64,000 nt of DNA from contig CM057454.1 in assembly GCA_016271365.2 (NCBI GenBank), positions 698,445,501-698,509,500 of the forward strand, given 5' to 3'. Shown here in pieces: positions 44,701-56,068 of this stretch (within the stretch, counting starts at the first letter, position 1; each line of letters begins with the position of its first letter). The position numbers and the translations under genes were made by a program. The notes under the pieces were generated by a model. The model saw only the letters and a list, made by a program, of their open reading frames with translations. It was not told the DNA's origin and searched no databases. The DNA comes from Neoceratodus forsteri. Its lineage: Eukaryota; Chordata; Ceratodontiformes; Ceratodontidae.

Positions 44701-47110
44701 TGAGGAAGTGAAATGGGAGCATTACACCACATGCAAAGTCCCCCACAATGTACTGTGCAGTCACTCATGTATGCAGTGGTCACACAGAGTCCCCAGAATT
44801 TTTCTGCATCCCCAAAATGCATCTGTCTTGTTTCCGGAGAGTTTACATACTCTGTGATGATGATGTACTCATGATGCACAGTGTCTTGCCAAACCATGTG
44901 AAGGAGGGATAACATGACATGAATCCATTCAGTGTTCCATCAGAAATGATGACCATGAGAGAACTGTTACTGGTTCAAAGTGTGCTGTGATTCCTGCAAA
45001 TGCGATGTGATCACCTCAACCAGATGGAAGGGTGCCTTTGTGTGTTCACTAATAGTAGCCTTGGTGAGTTGATATATATATTTATATATATTTGTATTTT
45101 CTAGGTGGGGTTGACATATATAGACATGTACTCATTGTATTGTTTTGTATCACAGGTCACAGATACTGTTGGTGTGCATATTCCAGTGCTTGAGAATTTT
45201 TTGCATTGAAATTGGAAATGGAATACTCTCAAGCCAATGAAAGTAAGTATTTTTTTTCGGGGGGGGGAAGCATATTTGCAAGCAGGTCTCATTAATCATT
45301 CTTATTTGGTTACTTCTTCAGATTTCATCTGCATCCTTCTCAAGTCTGGTTGGTAATGCTGGTCATAGTCATCAATTGAAATGACTTGTGTGTTTGCATG
45401 TCTTCCCAGCCTGGGGTGGGCTGATGTTGAAGAACTTCTTTGGATAAGGCAACTATGACACATCAAAGCATCTGGAAGTTTCTAAAAAAAGAAATGAAGG
45501 ACTTATTACAACTTGATTGTAGCAGTAACACATTATGTTTAAGCTGTGGCTGTTCCATGGGTATAAGGATTAACACAGATCGCAAGCTGTCCACTGCAAT
45601 CAGCAGATCACAACTCAATTAAGTACCAGGCTGTGTAATAAATATACTGTGTCAGTGTCCCTGTATCTCAACTCAAGTTACATTTCAAAACCACATCTTG
45701 TCAAGTAACACAACCTGGGTACAACTTTTTCAACACTGTCATGGCTGTACAGCTGCAAATTTGGAATACAGTGCATGTTACATAGCAGAAATATTTTTTG
45801 TGACATACACATGTCACCTAGTTTATGAATCCTCAGTTGAATTTGTTGCACTCTTATGAAAAAAAAGGAACAGATAAAATCAAATATATATACTTACCAG
45901 TATGGATAGGAAATGGATATTCCATAGGTTCCTGTAGACAGTACTGCTGCTGTACCATTGATAACGACTTTCAGAGAAGCAGAGCCATTTGTTGTTAACC
46001 TGTAAAAAAACAAAATAATTTTACTGTATGTGTTTGACCATTGCAGCTCAGAAAAGCAACAGAAAACAAAACACAAAGCTAAAGGAAGTTGAATAGCATA
46101 AAAAACATTGGTACACATGCTTACTTTATAGTTTTAATAGTAAGAAGCCTTGTGCCTGTGGCTGAAGGATGTGGTCTCCTGTTTGACTCCCTCTCCCTTG
46201 GCATGGTCAATGTAATGGAAAAACTTTGTCAGAATGACACTGGTAGTGGGTGCTGGTTGTCATAGCTGTGGCACATGATTACATTCCCTCTAACATCTTC
46301 CTGCATATCGTGTGGTGGTAGCAGCGGCTAACAGTGGTCTTATGGTGGTGGTCCAGGGGGGCACAGAAAGTCATTCCCTCTGGTAGCAGTGGCTAACAGC
46401 GATCTTATGTTGGTGGTCCAGTGTAGCACACAAAAGTCATTTCCAGTGGTGGCAGTGGCTAACAGCGGTCTTATGGTGGTGGTACGGGGCCAGGATTTAT
46501 TGTGCTCTCTGTTACAAATGTGACGTGATATATGGAATTTGAGTCACTCTAAGTGGGACACTCATTCAACTTTATGAAAAAGAAAACATATATCATACAA
46601 CAAATGTGACAGCCTTTTAACAACTTAAGTTAAAACCTGCCAACATTATCCTCATAAAGAAAGCTGCCCTCACAGTCATCTATGTCTGAAGTCTGACCAC
46701 TGGGAATTTCTTTCTCCATTGTGTCATCATCTATGTCAGTGGTAGACCGTTTCTTGCTGCCACTGCTAGTGCCACCAAGGTGGTCCATTTCTACATCACC
46801 AAAACCATGACTAGGCTGGGGTATGAATACTGAGGTTGATGTCTGAGCTGGTATGTGCCTCTCATTCATTTTTATGAATGTTAGCAAACTGACATTTGCA
46901 GGAGAGAGGGTTGTATGACAATCCCAAACTATTGCACCTGCTGAGCTAAATACCCACACTTCATGTACACTGGAGGGTGGGCATGTCAGGTACTTCAGTG
47001 CCACTGCAGTCAGCTCTGGCCATTCACTGATCTTTCCACTCTAGTATAAAAGAGGGTCATCAGTTATTGACAGATGCCTGTTTTCAGACAAATATAACTC
47101 AACCTTTTTT
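44701..47110 (-). repeat. Tandem unit 3 of the giant hAT element
   Basis: The unit that remains joined to the rest of the transposase. Right of 47110 the sequence continues into the coding region rather than into another copy, so the duplication breakpoint lies inside the transposase reading frame at the segment before Y-L-S-E-N-R-H. Offset to unit 2 is about 2.49 kb. Confidence 0.88.
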
Positions 47111-50100
47111 TGTGCTGCACTAAATCCAGTGGTTGATGCATCATCCTGTTCTCCAGAATCATTTATGTCACAAATCCCCACTTGGAACAAAGCCTCCCAA
47201 TGTGGGTTGACGCCAACCGCTTTGGATGACAGACCACCTGGAACTGCAGTCCCCTTCCCCTTACAGGATATGCTTGATACTCCTCAAGGTTCACCTTCAG
47301 CCTGATTATGCTGCTGAGGTTTGCTAACCTTGGCACGTGACTTCCGTGCCCCATGAACCAAGCACTCAAGTTGCCCACTGACATTATTCACCTGTTCAGG
47401 CCCTTCCTCCAGTACTGAGGCAAGTTCACGTTTGTATCGTGGGTCTAGCATTGTTGCTATTGCAAAGTTGTCACTACGCTGAATGCTCAAGATGTGACTT
47501 TTCTGTTAAATACTGTCAGCATGTGTTTCAGCAACATACTGCTAGCACTGTTTCTGGCAACATCAAGGCTATGCTGTACATTCACCAGTGTCTGCCTCAG
47601 CACCCACAGCAGTGGAATTGATTGGCTAATAGAGGCAGACTTGCCACTTACTGCCTGTGTGGCATCTTCAAAAGTCCACAAAATTGTTATTACAGAGTCC
47701 ATGAGGTGCCACTGTTCAGTCATCATAGACATGGAGGCCCCAGAACTGTCACAGCTAGTGTGCATGACAAGATATTCTGAGATGGCTTTGTATTATTCAT
47801 TCAACCTCTCTGCCATGTATAAAGTGGAGTTCCACTGGGTGTGACAACTTCCAGCTTCAAGCGGTGCTGAGGGAGGCTGTTTCGGATCTGCAACTGCCGA
47901 AGTTGGTCATGGGCCATTGCAGATCGTGAAAAGTAAAAACAGATACGACATGCAACTGTAGCATTTCCTTTACATCAGGGTGCTGCAGAAAATCCTGCAC
48001 CACAAGATTTAAACAGTGGGCCATGCATGGAACATGAACAAAGACACCATTTGTGATGCATTTCACCACATTTGACCTATTGTCACTTGTTATGAACCCA
48101 GCTCTCAGAGACAGGGGGGTTCAGCCACTTGTCAATTTCCTTCAGTACCAAGTCCAACATGTTTTCACCAGTGTGTGAACAGGTCACATTGCACATAGCA
48201 ATCATTGCACGCTGTCGAATTCCTGGAATATTGCTACCATGACACTCCACCTTACTGCACTGATTATTCACACTACCAACAGCACAAGCAACACCTGGCA
48301 CCTGTGCCCAATGTGCAGTTATACACAAATATGAACTCCTCACTGTTTTGCCACTTGTCTACATAGCCACACTTAAATGTATGAATGGAGAGGAGGAATG
48401 TTGAAGGGCATATCTTACAGTCAGACACAGTACGGTACCACTCGGGGACAGCACGGGTCGAAAAGTATGTCCTGGATGGGACTTTCCATTTTGGACAGGC
48501 ACATGCAGCAAACCACCAGAACCCAGAATTCTCCACAAAGGAGAAGGGCAAAAGATCAATTGCCAACATTTCAGCTACAGCACATTAAGTTCATATGACA
48601 CTGTATGATTGGGTGGGTACTTCAGCTTATACGCAAAAACACTCTGCAATGTGGGCTGACTTAAATGTTTTACATGGAGTGTGATGACAAATGGTTCTGC
48701 TCTGCGAATGGCAGGGGGCAGAGTGTGGATGTTTGATGAAGACAGTTGCACAGGTGATGATGACAAACCCACAAATGCAATTATTTTGCCAGATTTACCA
48801 ACCAGGGTTGATGTACCACTTGCACTAGACATACTGCATTCACCACCAACACCACCAAAACTGCTACTCTCACCAGCACTGGACAACATTTCAAAATCAT
48901 TATGCTACTCCACCACATCATGCCTGTAGTAATCCTCTGCTCTTATTTCATCACTACTGAACACATTTAATTTCCTACTTGATTTAACAGTCATGGAAGG
49001 GGATAACATGCTTGTCATGGTTGATGATGAGGGTGAACTCCCCACTGTGGTATTAGCTGCCATCTTGTGCTGGGTCCACAGTGCCATGTGCCTGTTCTTA
49101 AGATGCGTACGCTGTCCTCCTGTGCCCAGATGGCTCACCTTTTTACCTCAACTCACACATGCATGGCAAACCTGGCAGATTGCAACTGACTCATTTGCAT
49201 CTTGCACAAAAAAATCCCAAACAAGGGACTGTGATGCTCTAATTTTAACATGCACTTGATGCTGCTTATTGGACTCTGTTTTTTTTTAAGCCATGAAGTG
49301 GGGGGTGTGCTACATGATTTTTCTGTCAGGACACACTTGGACTGCAGCTGACCACCATGACTACCTATCATTATTATTGGGTCATCATCATCATCATCAA
49401 CTGAAACTGGTAAATCACAACTTTTTACAAGGGGAAGATTAATGCAAACAGACTCAGACACAGCCACCTTGAATTTCTTTTTCTCCAGTTCCCAACTGGG
49501 GTCACTTACATCATCATTATGTTCATCAACATCACCCACATCCACATCTTCTGCTTAGATGCTGGCATGTGGACTGCATGTTGTAATCACATCCACATCA
49601 TCATCATCAGCTTCATCATCATCAGCACCACCATCACCTGATATTTTTTCACCACACTGTGAATCACTGCATGGCAAATGTGTGACCTGAACCATGGTGG
49701 AAGAAATGTCATATCGTGTGCTATCGTTGACATGATGATCAGAATCTTCATGTTCAGTTACTGGGATGTTACTGGGAAGTATGACATCATCTACACTGCC
49801 ACTCACTCGCACTGCTTCACACTACACTATATTTTTGGACACAGTAAACTGGTCAGAAGTGGAACTTGAGGCAGCAATACTCATACCACCACCAGCAATT
49901 GCACTAAAACCATCAGCTGGGACAACATAATCTCCTTCAATTATGAGTGAAGCTACTGATTGGGCTGTAAAAAACATTGCAGGAGAAATACCTTTCCTCA
50001 CATCAGCAATGCACTTCTGCATCTGCATACTACCACGCCCACAGACAATTTTACCACTGGCAGCAGTGCCATGGTGAGAAACAGCTTTGTTTACATGTCT

Positions 50101-50112
50101 CTTTGCGGGCAT
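46625..50112 (-). pseudogene. BED-finger hAT transposase of the giant element
   Basis: In order: an acidic N-terminus from MPAKRHVNK (50112-49260, one frame with two stops); a BED finger (about 49250-49065) with V-W-D-F-F, C-Q-V-C and HLGTGGQRTHLKNRH; a linker; then D-L-L-P-F-S-F-V-E-N-S-G-F and K-V-P-S-R-T-Y-F (48560-48450), V-D-K-W with the first catalytic Asp (about 48370), I-T-S-D-N with the second (about 48090), C-M-A-H-C-L-N-L (C-x2-H), L-D-P-R-Y-K (about 47445) and the hATC domain with H-E-V-W-V-F-S (46950) holding the Glu. All hAT core blocks are present in order, but at least six frameshifts and several stops make it inactive. Its role was cut-and-paste transposition of the element. 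Confidence 0.9.
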
Positions 50113-50477
50113 TTTGGGGGATCAATAACAATATTCTAAAAAAATTGAGATTTTGGAACGTTCACTCTGGGTGGTGGGATGCTGGATGTGAAGCCAAAGA
50201 AACAACTGTGTCTTCAGCAACAGATACAGACGCAAAGTCACAAGTTCAGCAACACCTTAACTAACCAGTGGTGCTGAAGTCACAAACAATCCAATCTGGA
50301 AAATAATTCCTTTTGCTGGTGGGGAGGAGGGCACTGACTGCAAATTTTTATGGCAGTGCAAGCAGCAAAACCAAGAAAAGATACCACAATGGTAGTACAA
50401 AATCATGCAGCTGCAGTGGATAGCAGGTTCACACTGCTGCACCTGAAATTACACTGTGGTACAATAAAGGTGTATTA

Positions 50478-50813
50478 TTTGATGTCATGCACTGCACACA
50501 CACTCACACACACACACAATTTGTCTACAAGTAATGCATAGCAAATTGAAAACTTCAGTAATATACCACGTATTTTAAACAACCTGAAATTATGAACTGC
50601 TGCTCAAGATCCACACAACACACAATCAGCAAAAAAAGTCAACAATTTGATGTCATGCACTGCACACACACTCACACACGCACACACAATTTGTCTACAA
50701 GTAATGCATAGCAAATTGAAAACTTCAGTAATATACCACGTATTTTAAACAACCTGAAATTATGAACTGCTGCACAAGATCCACACAGCACACAATCAGC
50801 AAAAAAATTTCAA
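50478..50813. repeat. Tandem duplication, 168-bp unit, two copies
   Basis: TTTGATGTCATGCACTGC starts both copies (50478 and 50646), followed by a (CA)n run, then AATTTGTCTACAAGTAATGC and TATACCACGTATTTTAAAC, nearly identical. It lies upstream of the transposase start, in the 5' region. Confidence 0.9.
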
Positions 50814-51250
50814 CAATTACTGAAAATATTACAGTATATACATTAAGACAGTCAGTTATATAACAAAAATATAACAAAAAAACAAAGAACTCCCTATTTC
50901 TCCAACTTAAATCTACCTATACCACAGATACGCCCCTTCCCCAAAGCACACTTTCACTGTCTCTTACTACCCAGACTCAATGTTGTATATTAACATTCAA
51001 AATCCACACACAAACAATAAATGCTCGATGATATGAGAACAGGAGGTTTTCCTACAATCGATGAACTAAAGTTTGAGCAAAAAAAATTACTTAAAAAGGC
51101 TTTTTTAACAGCTTTTAGAAGGTTTGAATCACAGAGAGCTCTCAGAGCAGACTGTCACCTAAGCTTCCTACACACACTACCCCGAACTGAGGCTGTGCAA
51201 AACAATATAGAACCCATGTGACCTGAAATCCCATGAACCACTGCAAAATT
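50814..51250. other. Transposase 5' spacer, no coding signal
   Basis: AT-rich stretch between the duplicated block and the right subterminal cluster. A 66-residue plus-strand frame (51021-51221) has no family signature. Confidence 0.35.
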
Positions 51251-51254
51251 TCCT

Positions 51255-51497
51255 TTGGAGCTCAAAAACAAGGCAAAGTGAGGTGAAGTACATTGTTTTC
51301 AATGCACTTCACTTTTGAGATTGGTGGAGTAGTGGTCTGGGAAGGCGGAGAAAAGCAAAGTCATTGTCTTCAATGGACTTTGTGATACCCATCATAACGC
51401 GAATTACTCCACTTCACTTCGTGGAGTACTCCACGAATTCACCTTCACTCCGAGAATCACTTCGCAGAGCGAATTGAGACCACTTCACCCACTGCTA
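51255..51497. promoter_or_regulatory. Right subterminal GTGAAGTG repeat cluster
   Basis: AGGTGAAGTAC, CACTTCAC, CCACTTCACTTCGTGGAGTACTCC, TCACTTCGCAG and CACTTCACCC are dense here, mirroring the left end. Includes a short palindrome (GTGGAGTACTCCAC). They are likely transposase-binding subterminal repeats. Confidence 0.65.
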
Positions 51498-51667
51498 CTA
51501 GTCATCCAGTTAAAGAAATCAATTAGATTTCTTTGACATGACCTTCCCGCTGTGAATCCATGCTGTCTCAGATCCTGTTCTCCACTGAATTTAAGGTGTT
51601 CCACAATCCCTTCTTTAAGTAGTGATTCCATAATTTTCCCCAGTATTGAGGTGAGGCTGACTGTTCA
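51498..51667 (-). mobile_element. CR1 (old, nested host), middle segment
   Basis: On the minus strand it gives V-S-L-T-S-I-L-G-K-I-M-E-S-L-L-K-E-G-I, Q-H-G-F-T-A-G-R-S-C and N-L-I-D-F-F-N-W-M-T, which continues without a gap into R-V-M-D on the left of the giant element (35325). On the right it is cut by the plus-strand CR1. Confidence 0.93.
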
Positions 51668-53848
51668 TGGACTTTGCAAGGATGAGGGGGATTTTCAGGG
51701 AGGAAATGGAGGGTAAGGAGCAATTAGGGGACATAGAGAAATTATGGAAATGCATTAAGGAGGGTTACTGAAAGCCACAGAGCTCTGCATCAAGATGGTA
51801 GGAAAAAACAAAAAAGAAGGAGACCACTCTGGTTTACCAGAGAGGTGGTGGGGGCAATTAGGGAAAGAAAGATGGCATTCAGAACATACAAAAGGACCCA
51901 GAGGAGAGAGGACAGGGAGATTTATAGAAAGAAGCTGAGGGTGGTAGGGCAAAAGATTAGGAGAGCAAAAGCAGATACAGAAGACAGAATAGCTAGGCAT
52001 GCCAAAAGGGGAGGTAAAACGTTTTATAGGTATGTGGGGCAAAAGAGAAAGGCAAGGCATGGCATAGTGAGGGTGAGGGGGTTGGGGAGCACTGGTGGAG
52101 GGAGACTTTGGGATGGCAGAGTTGCTAAATAGCTACTTTTACTCAGTGTTTGCAGTGGAAGAGATGGGGAGGAAACCCGAGTTAAAGAGGAGAGGAGGGG
52201 ATGTCAAAAGAGTGGATCCTAGCCCATTCAGAGAGTACAGAATAAAAGGGGAACTAGGAAGGTTGAAGGTAGACAAGGCAATGGGGCCAGATGGCTAGCA
52301 TCCTAGGGTACCCCAGGAACTAAAAAACTAAAAGTAGAGCTGGCAGCACCACTGGTGAGGCTGTTCAACTTGTCCCTGGATACTGGAAGGGTGCCAAGTG
52401 ACTAGAGAATGGTGGATGTGGTGCCACTACATGGGGGCAGCAGCAGCAGGAGGAGATGGGGAAATTATTGCACAGTCAGCCTCACCTCAGTAGTGGGGAA
52501 GGTGATGGAGGTGCTAATAAAGGAAAGAGTGGTAAATTACTGTACCTGATAGACAGCGGGCTACTAGATGACATTCAACATGGAGCTCATGCCAGACAAA
52601 CTTGATTGATTTTTTTTGATTGGGTAATGAAGGTGATCAATCGGGAGGGGACAGTGGACATGGCCTATTTGGACTTCAGTAAGGCCTTTGACTCTGTCCC
52701 TCACTGCAGACTGGTAAATAAGTTGGAGAGCTTAGGGTTGGGGCAGAAGATAACTAGATGGGTGGTTGAAGGACAGAAACCAGAGGATGGTGGTAACAAT
52801 GGGATGCACTCCAGGGAAAGGGGGTGATGAGTGGGGTACCCCAGGGGTCAGTTCTAGGACTGATCCTTTTTAACATCTATATCAGCGATACAGCAGAGGG
52901 ACTTGAGGGGAAGGTGTGCATTTTTGCAGATGACATGAAGATCTGCAATAAGCTGGACACCCCAGGGAAGGGTAGAGACCATGAGGAGGGACCTGAAGAT
53001 TCTGTAAGGGTGGTCAGACACATGGCAGCTGAAATTTAGTGCCAAAAAATGTACAGTAATTCACATAGGGTGGAAAAAGCCATAAGCTGAATACACATTG
53101 GCCGGGAGAAAATTAAGCAATCAAAGCAGGAGAAGGATCTAGGGATCAAAATTTCAGACAATCTGAACGTGGGTGACCAATGCAGCAAGGTGATGATCAA
53201 GGCAAATAGAATGCTAGTGTGCATAGGTAGGGGCATAACAAGCAGAAGAAGGGAGGTGCTGATGCCTTTGTATAAAACCATGGTCAAACTTCACCTGGAA
53301 TAAGGGGACCAGTTCTGGAGGCCTCATCTGTGCAAGGACAAAAATGGCATAGAAAGGGTTCATAGGAAGGCAACAAAGATGGTGCAGGGTATGCAAAAGA
53401 AGCCCTATGAGACAAGGTGGAGAGAACTGGATCTGTACCCACTAAAGACTAAAAGGGAGAGAGGGGACATGATAGAAACCTTTAAATACATAAAGGGGAT
53501 AAATAAGGTGAAGGAAGGGAGCTTATTCAAGAGGAAGGTGGGGGCCAAAATTAGAGGGCATAGTCTAAGACTGGAGGGCGGTAGATACAAGACCAATGTT
53601 AGGGGGTGTTACTTCACACAGAGAGTGGTGGAGCCCTGGAACAAACTACCTGAGGATGCGGTGGAGGCTGACATGGTGGAGGGATTCAAGAAGGCATGGG
53701 TCAGACATAAATGATTGACCAGTGGGATGAGGGAGATATCACCTGACAAAGGGGACAAGTAAGTGGAGGGGGGTGAGGAAGGGGCACACTAGACGGGCCA
53801 GAGTTGTCCTTTTCTGCCACCAGATTTCTATTATTCTATGATTCTATA
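51668..53848 (+). mobile_element. CR1 LINE, 5'-truncated, inserted in older CR1
   Basis: It begins inside ORF2 after the endonuclease (D-F-A-R-M-R-G-I-F-R) and contains R-K-M-A-F-R-T-Y-K-R-T-Q-R-R-E-D, A-M-G-P-D-G, A-Y-L-D-F-S-K-A-F-D-S-V-P-H (52661-52702), [11 protein letters not shown] (52827-52859), F-A-D-D-M-K-I-C-N and the C-terminus from 53379 to 53714 (Y-E-T-R-W-R-E-L-D-L-Y-P, T-Q-R-V-V-E-P-W-N-K-L-P). It ends in ATTCTATGATTCTAT (53833-53848), the CR1 octamer tail. Scattered frameshifts make it inactive. The minus-strand CR1 is continuous across it. Confidence 0.93.
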
Positions 53849-54150
53849 GTTTCCAGACTCCTCCCTACTCCCAGTTTTGTGAAGAGGGACTACATCTGCC
53901 CTTCTCCAGTTCTCCATAACCACTCCTGTATAAAGTGATTCATCGAACAGGGCTGCCAGTGGTGCTGCCAGCACCTTCCATAATTCCCTTAATATTCTAG
54001 GATTTATTCCATCTGGTCCCATTGCCTTGTCCACTTTCAGTTTTGTGAGTTCTTTTAGGACTCTGTCTTCCGTAAATGGATTGGTGTCTATTTCCCTCCC
54101 ATAATTGTCCATGTTGCCTAACTGTGGACCCTCACATTCTCCTTCTTTTG
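53849..54150 (-). mobile_element. CR1 (old, nested host), 5' segment
   Basis: A 93-aa frame (54112-53831) gives V-L-K-E-L-T-K-L-K-V-D-K-A-M-G-P-D-G-I-N-P-R-I-L-R-E-L and R-A-D-V-V-P-L-H-K-T-G-S-R-E-E-S-G-N-Y, which connects to V-S-L-T-S-I at 51667 once the plus CR1 is removed. Upstream (54150) are G-P-Q-L-G-N-M-D remnants. It is truncated at the 5' side. Confidence 0.92.
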
Positions 54151-54166
54151 GTAAAGAGATAATAAA

Positions 54167-54338
54167 TAGAGGATAATGTATATTCCTCTATCTGTAACAA
54201 GTTTGTAAACTCTTCGAGAGGTCATCATGGTGATGTTCGGAACCTTGAGAGCGAAGCTCAAGAGGTTCAGTCGCCATGACGACCTCGAGAAGACGCTTTT
54301 CAAACTTGTCACAGATAGAGGAATATACATTATCTTTT
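54167..54338. mobile_element. Hairpin MITE, about 170 bp
   Basis: GATAATGTATATTCCTCTATCTGT on the left returns inverted as ACAGATAGAGGAATATACATTATC on the right. The inner CTCTTCGAGAGGTCATCATGG and CCATGACGACCTCGAGAAG also pair, around a centre of GAGAGCGAAGCTC. Almost the whole element is palindromic. No coding capacity. It lies just outside the 5' end of the old CR1. Confidence 0.88.
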
Positions 54339-55095
54339 ATAGTGTATGGTCACTCATCTGTGATGACAAATTAGAAAATTGTTACTGTACCCCACATAAT
54401 GAGACAGAAACGCGAAGACGGCAACAGTTTCTCTTGAATTTTACAGTACTTACATTTCATAAGCTTACATTGATGGCAAGAGCGATTGTGGTAGACCGGA
54501 AAAAAAAAAACGATCGAATAGCTCTCAGGAGAAAATAGTGGTGGACATGCTTTAATCTGGTGCCTGCATTTTTAAAATCGCCACTCGCAACTGTGTACCG
54601 TTATGACAGCTGTTTAAAGAGAATGCGGCTCACGCAGTGCTTACATCATTATGTGAAAGGTTCCAAGTTGTTATGTGGCAGTAGCTATGTACCTGGTGCA
54701 GCATAACAACAAGCTACTGCAGCATAACAACGTTTTAGCTGGTATGGATTTTTATGCATAACAACATTCTACCATACATTATAATAAAACAATGGCTAGC
54801 CTGTAGGTAAAAAAGAAACCAAAAATAGCATAAAGCCTTATACTCCCCTTGAAAGTCTCAGTTGATCTATCCTCTTTCTTACTCCCCTTACTGTTCCTCC
54901 ATCTTTCTGGCTCACTGAATGGTCCCTATGAGCAAATTTGCTTTTCTGGGGTGAGTCCTGCTTCTTCTCCCCCTTTCTTGCTGTATGGCCACTTTGTCCC
55001 CTTTATTGTTGGTTGTAGCTTCTCTTACAAACCAGTGTTAAATGTTTTTATGAAGCAATGTTTAGCTGCTAGCTAGAAGGAGCACGATTAGAGAC
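54339..55095. other. Unassigned sequence with GCATAACAAC words
   Basis: No gene. GCATAACAAC recurs four times between 54700 and 54775. Otherwise nothing recognisable. Confidence 0.35.
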
Positions 55096-55099
55096 CTGA

Positions 55100-56066
55100 C
55101 AGGCTGCTGACATGTAGAACCAAGAGGAAGGATTGGTTAAGTCTGCTTGCTGGCTGTGGATAATATTTCTGTAAGTTTTGCTATTGTTTTTTTAAACTAC
55201 AGTAGAGAAGGATTAGTTAATTCTACCTGCTGTTGAGGGAGTTAATGTATAGAGTATTTTTGTAAGTTTTGATATTTTATTTTCTTTATAATTTAGCTTA
55301 AAGTAGAATTTAGCATTAAAGGCTTCTGTGGCTGGAGTGAGTGCACAGGACATGCCCAGACTTGCCCACCCACAAAGCCTTTAAATTCTGACTAAGCCAT
55401 CAGCTGCAGGAGAGAAGGATTGGTTAAGTCTGCTTGCTGGCTGTGGAGAATATTTCTGTAAGTTTTGCTATTGCTTTTTAAACTACAGGAGAGAAGGATT
55501 AGTTAATTCTACCTGCTATTGAGGGAGTTAATGTATAGAGGATCTTTGTAAGTTTTGATATTGTTTTATTTTCTTTTTAATTTAGCTTAAAGTAGAATTT
55601 AGCTTTAAAGGCTTCTGTGGCTGGAGCGAGTACACAGGACATGCCCAGACTTGCCCACCCACAAAGCCTTTAAATTCTGACTAAGCCATCAGCTGCAGGA
55701 GAGAAGGATTGGTTAAGTCTGCTTGCTGGATGTGGAGAATATTTCTGTAAGATTTGCTATTGTTTTTTAAACTACAGGAGAGAAGGATTAGTTAATTCTA
55801 CCTGCTGTTGAGGGAGTTAATGTATAGAGGATCTCTGTAAGTTTTGATATTGTTTTATTTTCTTTTTAATTTAGCTTAAAGTAGAATTTAGTTTTAAAGG
55901 CTTCTGTGGCTGTAGTGAGTGCACAGGACATGCCCAGACTTGCCCACCCACAAAGCCTTTAAATTCTGACTAAGCCATCAGCTGCAGGAGAGAAGGACTG
56001 GTTAAGTCTGCTTGCTGGCTGTGGAGAATATTTCTGTAAGTTTTGCTGTTGATTTTTAAACTACAG
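55100..56066. repeat. Tandem array, about 289-bp unit, 3.3 copies with half-unit structure
   Basis: GATTGGTTAAGTCTGCTTGC starts at 55131, 55418 and 55707, and as GACTGGTTAAGTCTGC at 55996, giving steps of 287, 289 and 289. Inside each unit a related half begins GGATTAGTTAATTCTACCTG and ends TGTAAGTTTTGATATTG, against TGTAAGTTTTGCTATTG in the first half, so the unit itself arose by duplication. Each unit also has GGCTTCTGTGGCTGGAG and GACATGCCCAGACTTGCCCA. The array abuts the L2 LINE at about 56069. Confidence 0.92.
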
Positions 56067-56068
56067 GA

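Larger units (their letters stand above)
35334..51497 (-). mobile_element. Giant hAT-type DNA transposon, 16.2 kb
   Basis: It is bounded by an 8-bp duplication inside a CR1 that reads through when the element is removed. The ends are short and imperfectly inverted: TAGAGATGAAGCG (left) and TAGCAGTGGGTGAAG (right, reverse complement). Each end has a cluster of GTGAAGTG-type words. On the minus strand, 50112-46625 is a decayed BED-finger hAT transposase gene. The C-terminal block plus following DNA is triplicated (39447-47110). A second BED-finger gene runs the opposite way at 35855-36650. Later insertions are an L1 at 38723-39428 and fold-backs at 37537 and about 38190. Most hAT elements are a few kb, so the size is unusual. 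Element identity is strong; the exact terminal base is uncertain by one or two. Confidence 0.9.

Noticed and set aside
47494..47844. 116-residue plus-strand frame and similar frames over 47-50 kb
   Set aside because: They are antisense shadows of the minus-strand transposase, whose hAT motifs are unmistakable.
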